The position numbers were made by a program, and so were the translations under genes. 64,000 bases of DNA, taken from Nitrospirota bacterium. GTDB lineage: Bacteria > Nitrospirota > Thermodesulfovibrionia > UBA6902. The notes below the pieces were generated by a model. It did no database searches. It was not told where the DNA came from and saw nothing but the letters and a program-made list of their open reading frames with translations. Position 1 is the stretch's first letter. Every line of letters starts with the position of its first letter. The DNA is taken from positions 82,655 to 146,654 of the forward strand of contig JACRMS010000032.1 of the NCBI GenBank assembly GCA_016214845.1, written 5' to 3'. Positions 24,448 to 33,073 of the stretch are shown piece by piece.

Positions 24448-24948
24448 ATGGCGGAAATAACATTTAAAGGTTCACCGGTAAATACTATTGGAGAGCTGCC
24501 TAAGGCGGGAGAACAGGCGCCGGATTTTGTTCTTACAAAGACCGACCTGTCCGACATATCGTTAAAGGACCTGGCCGGGAAGAGGGCGGTCCTGAATATT
24601 TTCATCAGCGTTGACACCTCTGTCTGCGCGGCCTCTGTGCGGAGGTTCAACGCAGAGGTTGATAAGTTGAAAAATACGGTTGTTCTATGTGTCTCCTTGG
24701 ACCTGCCTTTTGCGCTTTCACGTTTCTGCGGCGCGGAAGGTCTCAATAACGTCATCCCAGTATCTGAACTGCGCAACAGGTCCTTTGGCAACCGTTACGG
24801 GGTCAGGATAGCCGAAGGCCCTCTCGCGGGGCTGTTGGCGCGCTCAGTAGTTATCATTGATGAAAAAGGGAAGGTGATATACACCGAGCTGGTAAAAGAG
24901 ATTGCTGAAGAACCTGACTACGAAAAGGCGCTGCAAGTATTGCGATAG
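24448..24948 (+). CDS. tpx: Thiol peroxidase (Tpx)
   Basis: The protein has 166 residues from the second of two adjacent ATGs, with AAGGAGG at 24436-24442. Atypical 2-Cys peroxiredoxin features are KAGEQAPDFVLTKTDL, peroxidatic Cys in SVDTSVCAASVRRFN (near residue 61), and resolving Cys in FALSRFCGAEG (near 95). The Tpx C-terminus is typical (SVVIIDEKGKVIYTELV). It reduces peroxides using thioredoxin-type donors in the cytoplasm. The frame extends upstream to 24376 through the repeat element, but the ribosome site decides the start. Confidence 0.94.
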   Translation: MAEITFKGSPVNTIGELPKAGEQAPDFVLTKTDLSDISLKDLAGKRAVLNIFISVDTSVCAASVRRFNAEVDKLKNTVVLCVSLDLPFALSRFCGAEGLNNVIPVSELRNRSFGNRYGVRIAEGPLAGLLARSVVIIDEKGKVIYTELVKEIAEEPDYEKALQVLR

Positions 24949-24959
24949 TCTATGAAAGA

Positions 24960-25085
24960 GTTGCTACGAATGCACACTAATAAACACGAATGAATAAAAC
25001 AGATAAAATAATTTTCTCTTAACCAAAATATGTAATAGAGGCACTGTTTATATCTTCTCTATTCGAGTCAATTCGTGACAGTGGC
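24960..25085. repeat. Imperfect inverted repeat of ACGAAT-type units
   Basis: The left arm GCTACGAATGCACACTAAT/AAACACGAATG and the right arm TTCGAGTCAATTCGTGACAG contain partly complementary ATTCGTG/CACGAAT units. This gap between tpx and the Usp gene holds no ORF. The Usp ribosome site AGGAGGG begins after it. Confidence 0.45.
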
Positions 25086-25117
25086 TGATTTTTAATATAA
25101 AAAAACAAGGAGGGTTT

Positions 25118-25567
25118 ATGATCTCAAAGATTCTCGTGCCCACAGATGGTTCCGGCACGTCACAGAAGGCCGTTGACTTTGCAGTAGGGCTTGCAAAACA
25201 GACAAATGCATCCATAATTCTTATCAGCGTGATCGACCAGAGCGCTTATATCGCCACATCCATCTCAGCGGAGGCCGCGCCTACTCACCTCATAGAACCA
25301 ATAGGAGAATATCTCAGGATCGCTGCCGAGGCGTATCTTGAAGAGGGAAAAAAACTGTGCAAGAAAAACGGTGTCAAGGCTACAAAAATTATAAGCACCG
25401 GTCATCCCGTTGAGGAAATAATAAATGAAGCGGAAAAGGCAAACGTTGATCTCATCGTCATCGGCTCTCACGGAAGAAGCGCCATCGCCTCAGCGGTCCT
25501 CGGCAGCGTGACATTCGGGATCATTCACAAAGAGGCGAGATTCCCTGTCCTCGTAGTAAGAAGGTAG
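25118..25567 (+). CDS. Universal stress protein (UspA family)
   Basis: The 149-residue single Usp domain begins MISKILVPTDGSGTSQKAVD. It ends with the nucleotide-binding signature GSHGR-x8-GSVT (VIGSHGRSAIASAVLGSVTF) and PVLVVRR. The G-2x-G-9x-G(S/T) pattern predicts ATP binding. Ribosome site AAGGAGGG lies in front. Usp proteins help cells survive stress or starvation; the specific role here is unknown. It stands alone, with palindromic repeats after its stop codon. Confidence 0.93.
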   Translation: MISKILVPTDGSGTSQKAVDFAVGLAKQTNASIILISVIDQSAYIATSISAEAAPTHLIEPIGEYLRIAAEAYLEEGKKLCKKNGVKATKIISTGHPVEEIINEAEKANVDLIVIGSHGRSAIASAVLGSVTFGIIHKEARFPVLVVRR

Positions 25568-25629
25568 AGGCGGTCCGGCGGGTCGCCTCATTTGTATTAC
25601 CGTAGGGCGGGTTTAAAACCCGCCCCTAC
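25567..25629. repeat. Two adjacent palindromic repeats after the Usp gene
   Basis: The first is GAGGCG...CGCCTC (25567-25589) with core GTCCGGCGGGT. The second is 25602-25629, GTAGGGCGGG-TTTAAAA-CCCGCCCCTAC. Both belong to dispersed families seen elsewhere in the window: the first resembles 54984-55012, the second 29725-29753 and the trpE copies. They may also serve as terminators for the convergent Usp and MFS genes. Confidence 0.75.
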
Positions 25630-25630
25630 A

Positions 25631-27070
25631 TTAAACACATTCTTTGTTCAATGTGGTTTCAGGGACATGCGTATAATTCTTCAATGACGCGACGTGCTGC
25701 AGCGCGTGCAAACTTTCGACTTCCACTGGTTGAGATAAATCCTGCAACCTTGCCCTTGCCAGGCCCCAGACAACTACGGAACAGCCTGCTGCTATAAAAC
25801 ATAAAATTCCCGCAAAGACAAATGCCATGATGTACTGGTGGGTTGCGTCATAGAGAACGCCGCCTACGACAGGGCCGAGGATGCCCGCAACGCCGTAAGC
25901 CGTAAATATCCAGCCGTAGTTTACCCCGAGATTTTTTGTCCCGAAATAGTCAGCGGTTGCTGACGGAAAGAGCGCGAATATCCCGCCGAAATTAAGCCCT
26001 ACCCATGCGGAGGCAAGAAAGACCGCCACGTGAGACTCAACGCTAACAAGGAGCATGAAAGCCATGCCCTGCGCGAGGAACATTATCATCATGGCCCTCG
26101 GGCGGTCAATGAAATCGCTCACCTTGCCCCAGAAAATTCGTCCGAGCGCGTTGAATATAGCGAGGATGCCTATAGGCTCGACAAAGCGTCCAAAGGTCCC
26201 CAGCCATTCGGGGGCGAAAGTCCTCCCTTTAAGAATGGCGCTCATCAACGGGTTCCACTGTCCTATGGCCATTAATCCTGATGTTGCTCCGAAAATGAAA
26301 GTCAGCCAGAGCATACAGGAAAGAGGAGTGTTGAGCATCTCTCTCCAGGCAACGTCATTTGAAGCCTTGTTCCCTGATTTATTTGCGTTCCATCCCGAAG
26401 GCTGCCACCCGGCAGGCGGGTTACTAAGAAGCGACGCGCCGAGAATAACGAACACTGCGCTGGTGATACCGTGAAGCACAAAGAATGTCTTCCAGCCGAT
26501 CCCGAATCCGCTTCCCTTTGAGATGCCCAGCGCTACCAGGAGTATCTGTGACAATCCCATGGCCTCTCCGCCCGTTCCCGGCTGCTGTAATAGTATGGAT
26601 GCAGGTCCGGCAAAAAAGAGTGCGCCTGCTCCGAAGCCAGCTACTGCAAGACCGGTGATCAAACCCTTTTTGTCAGGGAACCATTTTACTGCAGCGGCAA
26701 TCGGACAAACATAGGCAAATCCAATTCCGGCCCCGCCGATAATTCCGTAGGTCAGATAAAGCGCCCAGGGGCGGCTTTGATCAACCAGCAATGAGCCAAG
26801 CAGAAAAGAAACACCGAGCAGAATGCCGCCGATAGAGGCGACCTTGCGCGGGCCGATTTTATCCTGCAAACGGCCCGCGGGGATCATGACTATCGCGAAG
26901 GTCAGCAGGGCAAAAGAGAACGCCCACTGGGTAGTTGTGCGGCTCCATCCGAATTCCCCCTCAAGAGGTTTCACAAAAACGCTGAATGCGTAAACGGTCC
27001 CTAAAATTATCTGGACGATCAATGCCCCGGCTAAAACAGTCCAGCGGTTTTTACTTTTTTCTTTATTCAT
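25631..27070 (-). CDS. MFS transporter, OFA (oxalate/formate antiporter) family
   Basis: The protein has 479 residues and 12 predicted membrane segments. It starts WTVLAGALIVQIILGTVYAF, which together with GEFGWSRTTTQWAFS is typical of the OFA family. The loop motif G-R-L-Q-D-K-I-G-P-R-K and GIGFAYVCPIAAAVKWFPDK are also characteristic. OFA carriers exchange small carboxylates. Nearby acetyl-CoA synthetase genes suggest acetate, formate or a similar acid, which is inference. Ribosome site GGGAGAAAA precedes ATG 27070. Confidence 0.88.
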   Translation of the reverse strand: MNKEKSKNRWTVLAGALIVQIILGTVYAFSVFVKPLEGEFGWSRTTTQWAFSFALLTFAIVMIPAGRLQDKIGPRKVASIGGILLGVSFLLGSLLVDQSRPWALYLTYGIIGGAGIGFAYVCPIAAAVKWFPDKKGLITGLAVAGFGAGALFFAGPASILLQQPGTGGEAMGLSQILLVALGISKGSGFGIGWKTFFVLHGITSAVFVILGASLLSNPPAGWQPSGWNANKSGNKASNDVAWREMLNTPLSCMLWLTFIFGATSGLMAIGQWNPLMSAILKGRTFAPEWLGTFGRFVEPIGILAIFNALGRIFWGKVSDFIDRPRAMMIMFLAQGMAFMLLVSVESHVAVFLASAWVGLNFGGIFALFPSATADYFGTKNLGVNYGWIFTAYGVAGILGPVVGGVLYDATHQYIMAFVFAGILCFIAAGCSVVVWGLARARLQDLSQPVEVESLHALQHVASLKNYTHVPETTLNKECV

Positions 27071-27103
27071 GTTTTTTTCTCCCGAATAATTATTATGGTG
27101 TCA

Positions 27104-27128
27104 GCAAGGCGGGGTAACCCCGGCCCTA
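27104..27128. repeat. Palindromic repeat of the GTAGGGCCGGGG type
   Basis: AAGGCGGGGTAACCCCGGCCCTACT contains GGGGTAACCCC and, read on the other strand, begins GTAGGGCCGGGG. It is a diverged member of the intergenic palindrome family, upstream of the OFA carrier gene. Confidence 0.5.
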
Positions 27129-27222
27129 CTGAACTAATCGGGTAATGAAGGGGGAATCTTTAATAGAATTGGTTTTTCTTTTGAAGGGGTGATTCGGTGA
27201 ATTGCCCTTTGCGATTACAATT

Positions 27223-27250
27223 GTAGGGGCGAACGGCCGTTCGCCCCTAC
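27223..27250. repeat. Perfect 28-bp palindrome
   Basis: GTAGGGGCGAACGG and its exact complement CCGTTCGCCCCTAC lie back to back, one base before the stop end of the isochorismatase gene. It belongs to the GTAGGGGCG...CGCCCCTAC family. As a hairpin it could act as a terminator or mRNA 3' stabiliser. The rest of the 27071-27251 gap shows nothing further. Confidence 0.85.
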
Positions 27251-27251
27251 G

Positions 27252-27803
27252 TTATTTTATTCTCTTAACTATCGTAATAAACTCTGGCGTGCCGGCTTTT
27301 TCGAGGAGCTGGAACAAGACCGTTTCAGTACAGGTGATCACCGCGCCTGCATCGCGCATGAGTTCTCTGCCGGAGAGGAAATTATCTTTCTTTCTTGAGC
27401 AGGCAGCGTCGCTGACGAGATGAACAAAGTATCCTTTTTCCAAAAGTCCCAGACAAGTCTGCAAAACACAAACATGCGTTTCCATCCCGGTGAGGATGAT
27501 ATGTGTTTTTCTCAATGAGGCGATTTTCTCTAAAAACCCGTCTCCCTTGCAGCAGTCGAATGTGACTTTTTCCAGAGGCTCGTAGTGCGGTATGGCTTCT
27601 TTAATTTCCTTAACTGTCTGGCCGAGTCCTTTTGGATATTGCTCGGTAACAAGAAGGGGGATGTCCAGGAGCTTTGCGGCTTCAATGAGGTGAAGGCAGT
27701 TATCGGTCACCCGCTGTTTGTGTTTCATCACAACCGCGAGCTTGTCCTGAATGTCCACAATAACGAGTACGGAGTTGTTTTTGTCGGGGGTGAATTTTTT
27801 CAT
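27252..27803 (-). CDS. Isochorismatase/nicotinamidase-family hydrolase
   Basis: The 183-residue cysteine hydrolase has catalytic Asp in VLVIVDIQDKLA (near residue 19), a Lys in the middle region, and the nucleophile Cys in TGMETHVCVLQT (near 115) preceded by the usual cis-peptide. The protein resembles YcaC/isochorismatase-like hydrolases whose substrates are mostly unknown. It follows an acetyl-CoA synthetase gene by 6 bases, so they share a transcript. Confidence 0.88.
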   Translation of the reverse strand: MKKFTPDKNNSVLVIVDIQDKLAVVMKHKQRVTDNCLHLIEAAKLLDIPLLVTEQYPKGLGQTVKEIKEAIPHYEPLEKVTFDCCKGDGFLEKIASLRKTHIILTGMETHVCVLQTCLGLLEKGYFVHLVSDAACSRKKDNFLSGRELMRDAGAVITCTETVLFQLLEKAGTPEFITIVKRIK

Positions 27804-27809
27804 TTCGAA

Positions 27810-29708
27810 TTAATCCTCCATCGTTGAGATATCGCCGATATCAAGGCCCATCTCTTTTGCCCTCAGGACCCTCCGCATAATTTTGCCCGACCTCGTCTTT
27901 GGCAGTTTGTCAACAAAGGCTACTTCGGGAGTGGCAATCGGGCCAAGCTCTCTGCGTACATGGCGAACAATGGAATCCCTTAATGCGTCAGACGTTTTGT
28001 TGCCGGCTCTCAAAATGACAAAGGCCTTAATGGTCTCTCCCTTTATTTCATCGGGCTTGCCGATAACAGCCGCCTCGGCGACTGAAGGGTGGCTGACAAG
28101 CGCTGATTCAACTTCTGCGGTGCCTATCCTGTGGCCTGCGACGTTCATCACGTCGTCCGCCCTGCCGAGCACGGAGATATATCCGTGTTCATCTTTTACC
28201 GCGATATCTCCGGTGAAATAAGCGCCCGGTATGGTCTCCCATGCCTTTTCATATCTCTTGGGGTCGTTGTAAACAGTGCGGAGCATATAGGGCAGCGGTT
28301 CTTTTATTATGAGCAGTCCGCCCTTGCCGTTTTCAACAGGCTTGCCGCTCCTGTCAACTATCTCGGCCTGAAGGCCGGGCACCGGGACCCCGGCCCTTCC
28401 GGGTCTCGCGGTCATGCACGGGAATGTTGCGATCATAGGGCCTGCAACTTCCGTCTGCCAGAAGTTGTCCATTACAAAGCCGTGGTCTGCACAGATATGC
28501 TCCTGCGTCCATTTCCATGCCTCCGGATTCAACGGTTCACCGGCGCACGCAAGAAGCCTGAGGCTTTTCTTGTTATATTTGTTTGTAAATTTTGTTCCGA
28601 ATTTCATGAACATCCTGACAGCGGTCGGCGCGGTGAACATAACCGATACGCCGTATTTTTCAACAGTGGACCAGACAATGCCGGGGTTGGGGTAATCAAT
28701 GGTCCCTTCCCTGCAGAGCACTGTTGCTCCTGCAACAAGAGGACTGTACACGATATAACTATGACCTACGATCCATCCGATGTCCGATGTGGACCAGTAG
28801 ACATCCTCATCCTTAATATCGAAAAAGGCCTTTGCAAGATAATATGTTCCTACCATATATCCGCCGTGAACATGGACGACCCCTTTAGGTTTCCCTGTTG
28901 TCCCTGAGGTATAGAGGATGAACAGAGGGTCTTCGGAATCCATTGTCTCGGCTTCACATTCCGCAGGCTGCGAATTGAACAGCTCATAAAAATCCATCTC
29001 CCTGCCGTTATAAAGCTCGATCTTTTCTTCAGCCCTTCTATGCACTATCACCTTTTCAATATAAGGGATGTCCGCAATGGCCTCATCCACAATAGGCTTC
29101 AACGCTATCGCTTTCCCTCTCCTGTATGTTATATCAGAGGTTATTATTATCTTTGCCTTGCTGTCCTCAATGCGGGCCTGAAGCGCGTGATGACCCATCC
29201 CGGCAAAGACAACGCTGTGGATCGCACCGATCCTCGCGCATCCAAGCATGGATATAATACCCTCAGGAGTAAGCGGCATATAAATCACGACCCTGTCGCC
29301 CTTTTTCACGCCGAGGGATTTAAGGCCGTTGGCCATTTTGTTAACAGCCCTGTAAAGCTGGTGGTATGTAATTATCTTTTCTTCGCCTGTCTCGCAGAGC
29401 CAGATAAGGGCGACTTTGTTTCTTCTCCATGTAGAAAGGTGTCTGTCAAGGGCGTTTTGGGTAATATTCAGTTTTCCGCCGACAAACCATTTGTGGCTGG
29501 GTTTCTTAATTGCTGAAACTGTTTTCCATTGTTTGATCCAGTGCAGTTCCGATGCGGTTTTGGCCCAGAACTCATCAGGGTCTTTTATGGATTGTTTATA
29601 AATTTTTTGATAGTCCCTGAGATAGGCATTGTCTTTTATTTTTTTGGGCGGCTCATATGTCTGTGTTATTTCCGACAGGATATGGATCTTTTCATCGTGA
29701 GTCTTCAT
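27810..29708 (-). CDS. acs: Acetyl-CoA synthetase (first of two)
   Basis: The protein has about 632 residues. ANL-family motifs are present: ATP loop ILYTSGTTGKPKGVVH (P-loop-like, near 270), FWQTEVAGPM, YFTGDIAVKDEHGYI, GRADDVMNVAGHRIGTAEVE and the C-terminal Lys in [10 protein letters not shown], the site acetylated in characterised Acs. It activates acetate or a related short acid to the CoA ester with ATP to AMP. ATG 29708 with AGGGGA upstream is chosen. An open TTG start at 29741 would lie inside a palindromic repeat. Its paralogue is encoded directly upstream on the same strand; this one may prefer a different acid. Confidence 0.93.
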   Translation of the reverse strand: MKTHDEKIHILSEITQTYEPPKKIKDNAYLRDYQKIYKQSIKDPDEFWAKTASELHWIKQWKTVSAIKKPSHKWFVGGKLNITQNALDRHLSTWRRNKVALIWLCETGEEKIITYHQLYRAVNKMANGLKSLGVKKGDRVVIYMPLTPEGIISMLGCARIGAIHSVVFAGMGHHALQARIEDSKAKIIITSDITYRRGKAIALKPIVDEAIADIPYIEKVIVHRRAEEKIELYNGREMDFYELFNSQPAECEAETMDSEDPLFILYTSGTTGKPKGVVHVHGGYMVGTYYLAKAFFDIKDEDVYWSTSDIGWIVGHSYIVYSPLVAGATVLCREGTIDYPNPGIVWSTVEKYGVSVMFTAPTAVRMFMKFGTKFTNKYNKKSLRLLACAGEPLNPEAWKWTQEHICADHGFVMDNFWQTEVAGPMIATFPCMTARPGRAGVPVPGLQAEIVDRSGKPVENGKGGLLIIKEPLPYMLRTVYNDPKRYEKAWETIPGAYFTGDIAVKDEHGYISVLGRADDVMNVAGHRIGTAEVESALVSHPSVAEAAVIGKPDEIKGETIKAFVILRAGNKTSDALRDSIVRHVRRELGPIATPEVAFVDKLPKTRSGKIMRRVLRAKEMGLDIGDISTMED

Positions 29709-29724
29709 TGGTTTCCCCTGAAAT

Positions 29725-29753
29725 GTAGGGGCGGGTTTCAAACCCGCCCCTAC
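29725..29753. repeat. 29-bp palindrome between the two acs genes
   Basis: GTAGGGGCGGGTTT, C, then AAACCCGCCCCTAC gives fourteen-base arms with a one-base centre. It is the best copy of the family that also occurs inside trpE. Confidence 0.9.
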
Positions 29754-29764
29754 ACAAGATTTCT

Positions 29765-31738
29765 CTACAATCTTTCCTTCACAAGATTATCCACCACTGA
29801 CGGGTCGGCAAGGGTTGATGTGTCGCCGAGTTCATCGACGTCGCCCTTTGCGATCTTCCTGAGGATCCTTCTCATGATCTTGCCGCTTCTGGTCTTCGGC
29901 AATCCCGGTGCGAACTGTAATTTGTCAGGCGTTGCAATCGGACCGATGACGGTCCTGACATGGCCCACGAGGATCTTTTTCAAATCATCGGACGGCTTCT
30001 GCCCGTCTTTCAGCGTAACGTAAACGTAAATGCCTTCGCCTTTGATCTCATGAGGGAATCCGACAACAGCGGCTTCAGCAACTGCCTCGTGGCTGACAAG
30101 GGCCGATTCAACTTCCGCTGTTCCCAGCCTGTGGCCGGAGATATTGATAACGTCATCTATTCTTCCCATGAGCCAGTAGTCGCCGTCTTTATCAACACGC
30201 GCGCCGTCGCCGGTGAGATATTTGCCTGCGAATCTTGCGAAGTAAACTTCCTTCACCCGCTTTTGCTCAGGGTCTCCGTATGTGCCTCGTATCATTCCGG
30301 GCCACGGCTTATCAATTACAAGATAACCGCCTTCATCAACTCCAGCAGTCGAGCCGTCCTCTTTGAGGATCTTCGGCACAACACCGGGGAAAGGCCTGTT
30401 TGCGGAGCCTGGCTTCAGCGTCATCGCGCCGGGAAGCGCAGTGATCAATATTCCGCCTGTCTCTGTCTGCCACCATGTGTCAACGATCGGCAGTTTTTCT
30501 TTCCCGACATTGACGTGATACCACATCCACGCCTCAGGATTGATGGGCTCTCCAACCGAGCCGAGGACACGGAGTGATGAAAGGTCATGCTTATGCACAT
30601 GGCTTTCACCTTCTTTCATTAATGCCCTTATCGCGGTAGGCGCTGTGTAGAAAATATTGACCTTATGTTTATCACAGATCTGCCAGAATCTTCCGGCATC
30701 AGGATATGTCGGGATTCCTTCAAACATCAGGCTCGTGGCTCCCTCGGCAAGCGGGCCGTACACAATGTAACTATGCCCGGTGACCCATCCGATATCCGCG
30801 GTACAGAAGTGTATGTCTTCTTCATGATAGTCGAATATCCATTTGAACGTAAGCTGGGCGTAAAGAAGGTATCCGCCGGTCGTATGCAGAACACCCTTGG
30901 GCTTGCCAGTCGAACCGGATGTGTAGAGGATGAAGAGCGGGTCTTCCGCGTCCATCTGCTCGGGCTCGCAGTAGTTTGAGATGTCCGGCTCCTTCATATC
31001 ATCATGCCACCATGAATCCCGGTTAGTCTCCATCTCTATCCTGTCCGCCCTCCTTACCACTATGACCTTCTCAATTGTAGGGCATTCCTGCAGCGCAACA
31101 TCCGCGTTGGATTTCAACGGCACAAGTTTTCCGCCTCTCACTCCTCTGTCAGCAGTGATAAGGAGCTTCGACTTACAGTCCTGTATCCTGTCCCGCAAGG
31201 CCTGAGAGCTGAAGCCTCCGAATACTATGCTGTGTATGGCCCCGATGCGAGCGCACGCCAACATGGAGATCGCAAGTTCCGGGATCATGGGCAGATAGAT
31301 GGTCACCCTGTCGCCCTTCGTCACGCCCTTTTTCTTAAGGACGTTGGCAAACCGGTTTACCTCAAGATGCAATTGCTGATATGTATATGTCTTATAGGAG
31401 CCGTCATCGGCCTCCCAGATTATCGCGGCCTTGTTTCTTCTTGCGCTTGTCAGGTGGCGGTCGAGGCAGTTGTAGGATGCGTTGAGCTTTCCGCCCTGAA
31501 ACCATTTTATCGAAGGTATGGTGAAGTCAGACTCAAGCACCTTGTCCCACTTCTTGTACCACGTGAGATTTTCCTCCGCCATCTGCGCCCAGAAGCCCTC
31601 AGGATCTTCCACGGAACGCTTATAGAGCTTTTCATAATCAGCCATGCTCTTGATATGCGCCTTGCTGCTGAATTCCTTTGACGGCGGAAAGGTCCTGCCT
31701 TCTGCCATTAGCACCTCGATCTTTTTGTCGTCTGCCAT
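29765..31738 (-). CDS. acsA: Acetyl-CoA synthetase (second)
   Basis: The protein has 657 residues, the usual Acs length. Motifs are [28 protein letters not shown] (typical of true acetate enzymes, with Trp in the acid pocket), [36 protein letters not shown] and [10 protein letters not shown] at the C-terminus. The WWQTETG motif makes acetate the likely substrate. A strong ribosome site (AAAGGAGG) precedes ATG 31738. Acetate activation would fit with the MFS carriers nearby and the CrbS-like kinase at 55-58 kb. Confidence 0.96.
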   Translation of the reverse strand: MADDKKIEVLMAEGRTFPPSKEFSSKAHIKSMADYEKLYKRSVEDPEGFWAQMAEENLTWYKKWDKVLESDFTIPSIKWFQGGKLNASYNCLDRHLTSARRNKAAIIWEADDGSYKTYTYQQLHLEVNRFANVLKKKGVTKGDRVTIYLPMIPELAISMLACARIGAIHSIVFGGFSSQALRDRIQDCKSKLLITADRGVRGGKLVPLKSNADVALQECPTIEKVIVVRRADRIEMETNRDSWWHDDMKEPDISNYCEPEQMDAEDPLFILYTSGSTGKPKGVLHTTGGYLLYAQLTFKWIFDYHEEDIHFCTADIGWVTGHSYIVYGPLAEGATSLMFEGIPTYPDAGRFWQICDKHKVNIFYTAPTAIRALMKEGESHVHKHDLSSLRVLGSVGEPINPEAWMWYHVNVGKEKLPIVDTWWQTETGGILITALPGAMTLKPGSANRPFPGVVPKILKEDGSTAGVDEGGYLVIDKPWPGMIRGTYGDPEQKRVKEVYFARFAGKYLTGDGARVDKDGDYWLMGRIDDVINISGHRLGTAEVESALVSHEAVAEAAVVGFPHEIKGEGIYVYVTLKDGQKPSDDLKKILVGHVRTVIGPIATPDKLQFAPGLPKTRSGKIMRRILRKIAKGDVDELGDTSTLADPSVVDNLVKERL

Positions 31739-31852
31739 TATTGCGCCTCCTTTGTTATTTTGAGTTTATTTAATGTTTTTTTTCGAAATGTATAGTTGTA
31801 GTTACTATTAAACGGACAATCGAGATATAAACTTTATCGCTGTTCCTGTTAC

Positions 31853-33001
31853 TTACCACCTTAAATTCCTTACGACAACCGGAGTGATTACGGTAGTCAC
31901 CAAAGACATCAGCACTATTGAAACATACAAATTCTGGCTTATTATGTTTGACGTCAAACCGATCAGGGCCACTATCATCGCAACCTCGCCCCGTGGAGAC
32001 ATGCCAAACCCGATGATCAAAGATTCCGAATTACTGAAACGGACCATTTTTGCCGCAATCCCGCATCCGATGACCTTTGTTAAAACCGCTACTAAAATTA
32101 ATGCCGCAAAAAAAGGCAGGATGCTAAATGACAGCTCCTTCAAATTCACCAGTATTCCCAGGCTGATGAAGAAAATCGCGCCGAAAATTACGTGCAAGTA
32201 TTCAGCGCCTTCTTTAAGGTCCTTGCTGTTTTTAAATTTCAGGCCCTCCAGCACCACCCCGGATAAAAAAGCCCCGACAATCGCTGACAGGCCGATTATC
32301 TCCGCAACAGACGCATACAGGAAACAGAACATGATCGACATGATGAATAAAAAATCCGGGAATTCTTTAGCGACTCCCTGCTCATCAAGTTTCATGAACA
32401 ATTTTTTGATGTACGGGGCCGCAAAGATCCCAGCGATCAAAAAGGCCGCCGCTTTCATTGCTGTCAAAACTATTTTCATAAGCTCAATGTTGCCTTCTTT
32501 TACGGATTGCGCGGCTATTGACAGCGCCAATAGACCGAGGACATCGTCTATCACCGCCGCTCCGATTATCGCCTGTGCAGCCGGCGTATTCAGTTTCTTC
32601 ATCTCTTTTAATACGCTTGCCGTGATGGCTATGCTGGTTGCGGTCAGCGATACTCCGATGAACATTGACTCCTGAAAATTATAATCAAAAATATTTCCGA
32701 GGAAATAACCTGCCGTCCATGGAAGGATTATGCCTATAAACGCGATTAGTAAATATTTTGTCTGGTAGATTTCCCTGTTCTTAAATTCAAGCCCTATTGC
32801 GAACAAGAGCATTATCGCGCCGAGATGCGCCAGCATCTTGATGGCGTCGCTGTATTTTATGATCGCAAGGAAGCTCGGGCCTATTATTATTCCGACTATG
32901 ATTATGCCGACAACAGCGGACTGATTTATTCTTGAGGAAAGCAGATATCCCGCTAATGCAAACAGCAGGATCAAACTTATCTGTAATTCAATCGTGGCCA
33001 T
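31853..33001 (-). CDS. CPA2-family cation/proton antiporter (Kef/NapA type)
   Basis: The protein has 382 residues and about 12 membrane segments. The CPA2 core is visible: SAVVGIIIVGIIIGPSFL near the start, and the paired acidic residues in AVIDDVLGLLALS (near 150) that bind Na+/H+. GFGMSPRGEVAMIVALIGL, near the C-terminus, matches the last conserved transport helices. The DD pair predicts electrogenic sodium-proton exchange. No RCK/TrkA domain is present. It is transcribed on its own, 71 bases after the kinase-Usp gene. Confidence 0.9.
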   Translation of the reverse strand: MATIELQISLILLFALAGYLLSSRINQSAVVGIIIVGIIIGPSFLAIIKYSDAIKMLAHLGAIMLLFAIGLEFKNREIYQTKYLLIAFIGIILPWTAGYFLGNIFDYNFQESMFIGVSLTATSIAITASVLKEMKKLNTPAAQAIIGAAVIDDVLGLLALSIAAQSVKEGNIELMKIVLTAMKAAAFLIAGIFAAPYIKKLFMKLDEQGVAKEFPDFLFIMSIMFCFLYASVAEIIGLSAIVGAFLSGVVLEGLKFKNSKDLKEGAEYLHVIFGAIFFISLGILVNLKELSFSILPFFAALILVAVLTKVIGCGIAAKMVRFSNSESLIIGFGMSPRGEVAMIVALIGLTSNIISQNLYVSIVLMSLVTTVITPVVVRNLRW

Positions 33002-33073
33002 ATGCTTAGTGATTAAATGTTCTCATTTTAACATGCGTTTAAATATACCATGTATTTGTAAACAATGCCTCTT

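Noticed and set aside
29709-29741. Upstream TTG start extending the first acetyl-CoA synthetase
   Set aside because: The extension is encoded by a dispersed palindrome. ATG 29708 has a ribosome site and the usual N-terminus.
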